NCBI GenBank assembly: GCA_046732255.1 | Contig: JBKPMR010000007.1 | Span: 1 to 50,656, forward strand | Direction: 5' to 3' | DNA: 50,656 nt | Origin: DATBLE01 sp046732255 | Lineage (GTDB): Bacteria; Actinomycetota; Thermoleophilia; Gaiellales; Gaiellaceae | Shown here: positions 47,090-50,656 of the stretch, piece after piece | Numbering within the stretch: position 1 is the first letter of the stretch | Layout of the letters: every line of letters begins with the position of its first letter | The notes under the pieces: model-generated | Told to the model about the DNA's origin: nothing | The model's input: the letters and a program-made list of their open reading frames with translations, nothing else | Database searches by the model: none | Made by a program: the position numbers and the translations under genes

Positions 47090-47486
47090 CGGACTCCTCC
47101 TCGTCCTTCTTCGCCCTCCGTGGACGCGGTTTCGGCTTGGGCTTCTCCTCGGCAAAGCTGCGCAGGCAACTCTTCAGGTCGTAGAAGACGAGTCCGACGG
47201 TAGGCTCCGGGCCCGTGGTTGCGGCGATCGTCCGCTGTTCGTCCCGAACCAGGAAGACGCTGCCGTCGCCGGTCGCGATCTCGGCCTGCGCGAGCTCGCC
47301 GCCCTCTCCGGTCGCGGCTGCCCGGCGAACCGCGGCGACCAGCTCCTGTACGACCTGGGCGAACTCGGGCGCGCGGCTTTCGTCGAGCGTCGACGCGAGG
47401 GTCGAGCCGTCCGCGTCGAGGACGAGCGCGGCCTCGATCTGCGACGAGATCTCGGTCAGATCAGTGAGGGCTTGCGCGGCGTCCAT
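47076..47486 (-). CDS. Roadblock/LC7-domain protein
   Basis: A 136-residue protein with a roadblock/LC7 fold (ISSQIEAALVLDADGSTLAS, then a helix, and GSVFLVRDEQRTIAATTGPEPTVGLVFYDLK) and a Lys/Pro-rich tail (EEKPKPKPRPRRAKKDEEE). Such proteins (MglB type) regulate small Ras-like GTPases or act in signalling assemblies. No GTPase gene is adjacent. ATG at 47486, 20 nt from the divergent YihY gene. Confidence 0.75.
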   Translation of the reverse strand: MDAAQALTDLTEISSQIEAALVLDADGSTLASTLDESRAPEFAQVVQELVAAVRRAAATGEGGELAQAEIATGDGSVFLVRDEQRTIAATTGPEPTVGLVFYDLKSCLRSFAEEKPKPKPRPRRAKKDEEESGASA

Positions 47487-47506
47487 CGGCGCCAGAGGCT
47501 AACACA

Positions 47507-48379
47507 GTGCAAATTCGCGCCACCTTCTCGAAGTTCTTCGCCGACCGGGGAACGCACCTGGCGGCGATGATCGCCTACTTCGCGCTGCTCTCCTTCGTCC
47601 CGTTGACCTTTCTCGCGCTCGCGTTGCTCGGGCTCGGCGGCCGGACGACCGAGTCCAGCTACTTCGTCGAGGAGCTGAAGAAGATCTTTCCGAGCGCCTC
47701 GGTCTCGAGCATCGTCAGCGGCGTGGACAAGATCCGCCATCACTCCACGTCCCTGGGCCTGATCGGCGGCGCCTTCCTGCTCTGGTCGTCGCTGTCGCTG
47801 TTCAGCGTGCTCGAGTCCGCGTTCAACATCGTCTACGAGCAGCCGAACCGGCCGTTCCTGCACGGCAAGGCCCGCGCGACGCTGTTCATGCTCGCCAGCC
47901 TGGTCATCCTCTTCATCGGTCTCCTTGCCGGGGGCATCGGCGCGCACACGCTCGACCGTTTCGCGCCCGGGATCCTGGCGAACACGGTGGTCGCCCATAC
48001 CGTGTCCGTGGTCGTCTCGTCGGTGGCGATCTTCGTCTTCCTCGTCTCCGCGTACCGCTACCTGCCGAACGTGACGCTGAGCACGAAGGATGTGCTCCCG
48101 GGCGCGATCGTCGCAACCGTCGCGCTGGAGGCGACCTTCCAGGTGCTGCCGATCTTCCTCGGCGTCTCGAAGCACAACCCCTCGGCCCAGGTGATCGGCG
48201 GGCCGCTGCTGCTGCTGATCTGGCTGTACCTGATGGCGAACGTGATCGTGTTCGGCGCCGAGGTCAACTGGCGCCGAGCTCAGCCCGCAACGCAGCCGCA
48301 GCTCGTGCCCGATGGGAGTTCGCCCGCTTCCAGCCGTCGCCGAGCTCTGCGACCGTTCTGGTCTCGCCCTCGGGGATGA
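47507..48379 (+). CDS. YihY/BrkB-family membrane protein
   Basis: A 290-residue protein with six hydrophobic helices. The AAMIAYFALLSFVPLTFLAL first helix, WSSLSLFSVLESAFNIVY, and the later YRYLPN and GGPLLLLIWLYLMANVIVFGAEVN are the signature of the YihY/UPF0761 family. Formerly called ribonuclease BN in error; the actual role is unsettled (possible transporter). GTG at 47507. The last 38 codons overlap the convergent rdgB gene by 116 nt, and that C-terminal tail (Arg/Ser/Pro-rich) looks non-conserved. Confidence 0.85.
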   Translation: MQIRATFSKFFADRGTHLAAMIAYFALLSFVPLTFLALALLGLGGRTTESSYFVEELKKIFPSASVSSIVSGVDKIRHHSTSLGLIGGAFLLWSSLSLFSVLESAFNIVYEQPNRPFLHGKARATLFMLASLVILFIGLLAGGIGAHTLDRFAPGILANTVVAHTVSVVVSSVAIFVFLVSAYRYLPNVTLSTKDVLPGAIVATVALEATFQVLPIFLGVSKHNPSAQVIGGPLLLLIWLYLMANVIVFGAEVNWRRAQPATQPQLVPDGSSPASSRRRALRPFWSRPRG

Positions 48380-48815
48380 AGACCGGGTCGTAGCCGAAGC
48401 CGCCGGTCCCACGCGGCTCGGTCGAGACCTCGCCCTCGAGCACGCCGACCGCGTCGACCTCGTGTCCGTCCGGAGCGATCGCGACCAGGTGGGTGATCAT
48501 GCGCGCGTAGCGGTCGGCCTTGCCCGCCAGCCGCTCCAGGAGGGCCAGGTCCTGCCGGCCCTCGTCGGCCCAGCGCGCCGAATGGACGCCCGGCTCGCCG
48601 CCCAGCGCGTCCACCTCGATCCCCGAGTCCTCGCCGACGACCCACGCCTCCGCGGGCGCGATCGATCGGCCGTACAGCGCCTTCCCGCGGGCGTTGGCGT
48701 AGTAGGTGTCTCCGTCTTCGGGTGGGTAGCCGTCCGCGTCCAGCAGCTCGACCGTCCAGCCGGGAAGCGCCGCCCGCAGCTCCTCCAGCTTGTGCGAGTT
48801 CCGCGAGCAGAGCAC
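48264..48815 (-). CDS. rdgB: XTP/dITP diphosphatase (non-canonical purine NTP pyrophosphatase)
   Basis: A 183-residue HAM1/RdgB enzyme that removes ITP, dITP and XTP. It has the SRNSHKLEEL start, VVGEDSGIEVDALGGEPGVHSARWA with its metal ligands, and GTGGFGYDPVFIPEG with SHRARAAA at the end. GTG at 48815. It is the third member of the murI-rph-(mgtC)-rdgB run, a common order in Gram-positive bacteria. The 3' part is overlapped by the YihY gene on the other strand. Confidence 0.94.
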   Translation of the reverse strand: MLCSRNSHKLEELRAALPGWTVELLDADGYPPEDGDTYYANARGKALYGRSIAPAEAWVVGEDSGIEVDALGGEPGVHSARWADEGRQDLALLERLAGKADRYARMITHLVAIAPDGHEVDAVGVLEGEVSTEPRGTGGFGYDPVFIPEGETRTVAELGDGWKRANSHRARAAAALRAELGAS

Positions 48816-48820
48816 GAGTC

Positions 48821-49480
48821 TCAGTGCTGCCAGCGGGCCTCCTCGACCTGGGACAGGGCCGAGATCGCATCCAGCGCCTGTGCGCGCCCGCCGCGGTCGA
48901 GCCGGACCTCGATCTCCAGCCGTCTCCCGTCACGCCGCAACGCGAGCAGGTCGCCGGCGCGCTCGAGCGCGTCGAGCACGTCTCCAGCCGTACCGTCCTC
49001 CTTCAGCTCGACGACCAGGTGGGCCGCCGCCCGCTGCGGGATTGCGACGCCCTTCATCCATTCGAGCGGACGGAGGCTGACGAGCGCGGCGATCGTCGCG
49101 ATCACGGCGCCCTTCCAGAATCCTGCTCCCGCCGACATCCCGATCGCGGCGACGAGCCAGAGGCTGGCGGCGGTCGTCAAGCCGCGGATCGTGAAGCCCT
49201 GCCGGAAGATCAACCCCGCGCCGAGGAAGCCGATGCCGGTGACCACCTGGGCGGCGACCCTGGTCGGGTCGATGGTCCTGGACGGGAAGTCGGAGAAGCC
49301 GTACGCGCCGACCATCGTGAACAGGGCCGATCCGACCGCGACCAGCATGTGCGTTCGCAGTCCCGCTGCCTTTTCGTCCAACTCGCGCTCGAGCCCGATG
49401 ACGCCGCCGAGACCGGCTGCGACCGCGATCCGCGCGAGCGCCTCCAGCCAACTCAGGCTCGGGTCAAGCGCGAACAGCAT
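48821..49480 (-). CDS. MgtC/SapB-family membrane protein
   Basis: A 219-residue protein with about four helices and the MgtC signatures GGVIGLERELDEKAAGLRTH and GIGFLGAGLIFR, followed by LTTAASLWLVAAIGMSAGAG. The C-terminal 80 residues form a soluble domain (HLVVELKEDGTAGDVLDALE). Relatives modulate Mg2+ homeostasis or ATP synthase under stress. ATG at 49480 lies 17 nt inside the end of rph, so it is translated as part of the cluster. Confidence 0.9.
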   Translation of the reverse strand: MLFALDPSLSWLEALARIAVAAGLGGVIGLERELDEKAAGLRTHMLVAVGSALFTMVGAYGFSDFPSRTIDPTRVAAQVVTGIGFLGAGLIFRQGFTIRGLTTAASLWLVAAIGMSAGAGFWKGAVIATIAALVSLRPLEWMKGVAIPQRAAAHLVVELKEDGTAGDVLDALERAGDLLALRRDGRRLEIEVRLDRGGRAQALDAISALSQVEEARWQH

Positions 49481-50177
49481 CGACCGCCTCCTGCTGTTTT
49501 CCCCCGATCAGGCCGATCCCCCTTGCCGCCAGCTCGAGCAGGTCGTCCAGCTGGTCGCGGCCGAAGGGGACGCGCTCGGCGGTTGCCTGAACCTCGACGA
49601 GCCGCTCATCGCCGGTCATGACCACGTTGAGGTCGACGTCCGCGACCGAGTCCTCCGAGTAGTCGAGGTCGAGGAGAAGCTCGTCGCCGACGATTCCGAG
49701 CGAGACCGCCGCGACCGAGCCTGGCATCGCTTTGGCGAGCCCGAAGCGGTCGAGCGCACGCCGGGCGGCGACGTAGGCGCCCGAGATCGCCGCGCACCGC
49801 GTGCCGCCGTCGGCCTGGAGCACGTCGCAGTCGAGCCAGAGCGTTCGCTCGCCGAGCGCGCCGAAGTCCGTGACCGCCCGCACGGCGCGCCCGATCAGGC
49901 GCTGGATCTCGACCGTGCGGCCCTTCTGCCTCCCGGCCGACGCCTCCCGCTGGGTCCGTTGCCCGGTCGAGGCGGGGAGCAGCGAGTACTCGGCCGTGAT
50001 CCAGCCGACGCCCCGGCCGGCCATCCACCGGGGCACGCTCTCCTCCACCGACGCGGTGCAGAGCACCCGCGTCTTCCCCTGCGAGTAGAGCACCGAGCCG
50101 TGCGGCTGCTCGAGGTAGTCGGGGATGATCTCGACCGGACGGAGCTGGTCCGGTCGCCTGCCGTCCGCGCGACTCAT
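49464..50177 (-). CDS. rph: Ribonuclease PH
   Basis: A 237-residue phosphorolytic 3'-5' exoribonuclease that trims tRNA 3' ends. RADGRRPDQLRPV, GSVLYSQGKTRVLCTASVEE, GWITAEYSLLPASTGQR and TLWLDCDVLQADGGTRCA are the conserved RNase PH blocks. The ATG at 50177 overlaps the murI stop by 4 nt (ATGA). Trimming tRNAs fits the presence of tRNAs without encoded CCA and of a CCA-adding enzyme in the same window. Confidence 0.96.
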   Translation of the reverse strand: MSRADGRRPDQLRPVEIIPDYLEQPHGSVLYSQGKTRVLCTASVEESVPRWMAGRGVGWITAEYSLLPASTGQRTQREASAGRQKGRTVEIQRLIGRAVRAVTDFGALGERTLWLDCDVLQADGGTRCAAISGAYVAARRALDRFGLAKAMPGSVAAVSLGIVGDELLLDLDYSEDSVADVDLNVVMTGDERLVEVQATAERVPFGRDQLDDLLELAARGIGLIGGKQQEAVDAVRA

Positions 50178-50656
50178 GCGGCAGCTCTCTCCAGGTCAGC
50201 CAGCCGGACGTGGTCGACACCGTCGATCGGCAGCTGGAGAAAGCGCGCTCCTGTGACGCGGAAGACCTCGGTTTCGCCGGTGGTCATGAACCGGTACGTA
50301 CCCTCGCGATGCGGATCGTTCTCGATCCTTTTCCGGCCGAGCGTCTGGGCGACCTCGAGCGCGGTCTCCTCCGCCGAGAACACGAGCGTGATGCCGCGGC
50401 CGAAGACCCGCTGGAAGATCGGCTTGATCAGCGGATAGTGGGTGCAGCCGAGGATCACCGTGTCGACGCCGGCCTTCTTCAGCGGCTGCGCGTACCCGCG
50501 GATCGCCTCGCTCGTACCCGGCCCGAACGGGTCGTCGCTCTCGATCAGCGGCACCAGCCGCGGGCACGCGCTCGAGGTCATCCGGACACCGGCGTCGAGC
50601 GTGCGGACGAGCTCTTCGTAGCGGCCGGAGGCGACCGTCGCCCTCGTCGCCAGCAG
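50174..50656 (-). CDS. murI: Glutamate racemase, C-terminal part (runs off the window)
   Basis: The last 160 residues of a glutamate racemase that makes D-glutamate for peptidoglycan. At the edge LLATRATVASGRYEELV is the middle-domain motif, and ILGCTHYPL contains the second catalytic Cys with its His. The N-terminal half with the first catalytic Cys lies beyond position 50656. The stop overlaps the rph start. Confidence 0.92.
   Translation of the reverse strand: MLATRATVASGRYEELVRTLDAGVRMTSSACPRLVPLIESDDPFGPGTSEAIRGYAQPLKKAGVDTVILGCTHYPLIKPIFQRVFGRGITLVFSAEETALEVAQTLGRKRIENDPHREGTYRFMTTGETEVFRVTGARFLQLPIDGVDHVRLADLERAAA

Overview
The window is a high-GC, gene-dense chromosomal segment. Gene order rplM-rpsI-glmM-glmS, frequent GTG/TTG starts, many starts lying 6-9 nt behind a TAnnnT -10 box (leaderless transcripts), an actinobacterial-type OMP decarboxylase, a long IleS and a YbdK-type ligase point to Actinomycetota, most likely class Thermoleophilia (Gaiellales/Solirubrobacterales-like). 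This placement is inference from gene content; no rRNA is present. It is a core-genome region without phage, CRISPR or plasmid genes, but it carries several families of small palindromic repeats and one REP-associated transposase.

Layout. 1-4.9 kb: tRNA-Gly, CtaG-like membrane protein, a lipoprotein, proline dehydrogenase with a DHDPS-superfamily lyase, an M15 peptidase, tRNA-Pro and an EamA transporter. 4.9-5.3 kb: a 408-nt gap with a possible small RNA ending in a 13-bp terminator, then repeat copy R1. 5.3-10 kb: ispH and ileS converge on a RAYT (Y1 transposase) flanked by two REP-like palindromes. 10.2-12.9 kb: thioredoxin, Nudix, cyclic-nucleotide-binding protein, a lipoprotein with twin operator-like palindromes, and a serine hydrolase. 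12.9-17.6 kb: a forward run of RidA, YbdK ligase, a secreted propeller-like protein, a peroxiredoxin whose peroxidatic Cys codon is an in-frame TGA followed by a SECIS-like hairpin (a predicted selenoprotein), and a large membrane protein. 17.6-22.8 kb (reverse): vanadium haloperoxidase, a DUF4242-like protein, a LAL/LuxR regulator and fabI.

22.8-30.3 kb: an SDR, M29 aminopeptidase, methyltransferase, CCA-adding enzyme (interrupted in frame by repeat copy R2), alr, nnr, acpS and a HAD hydrolase. 30.3-34.3 kb: an ArfB-like release factor, repeat R3, a secreted clan GH-A glycosidase and glmS. 34.4-42.3 kb: glmM, rpsI, rplM, a uracil-DNA glycosylase, nitroreductase, PLD protein, 2-TM protein, guaA and guaB. 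42.5-50.7 kb: pfkB, dacA, a LysM protein, pyrF, HU, pyrE, a small membrane protein whose tail is repeat R4, roadblock protein, YihY, and the rdgB-mgtC-rph-murI cluster; murI runs off the right edge.

Functional themes are peptidoglycan precursors and remodelling (glmS, glmM, alr, murI, dacA, M15), nucleotide synthesis and cleaning (guaA, guaB, pyrE, pyrF, rdgB, Nudix) and translation (ileS, rplM, rpsI, cca, arfB, tRNAs). The most notable points are the predicted selenocysteine peroxiredoxin, a 47-nt palindromic repeat that has entered or capped coding sequences three times, and a multi-hairpin repeat found directly after the stop codon of three unrelated genes.
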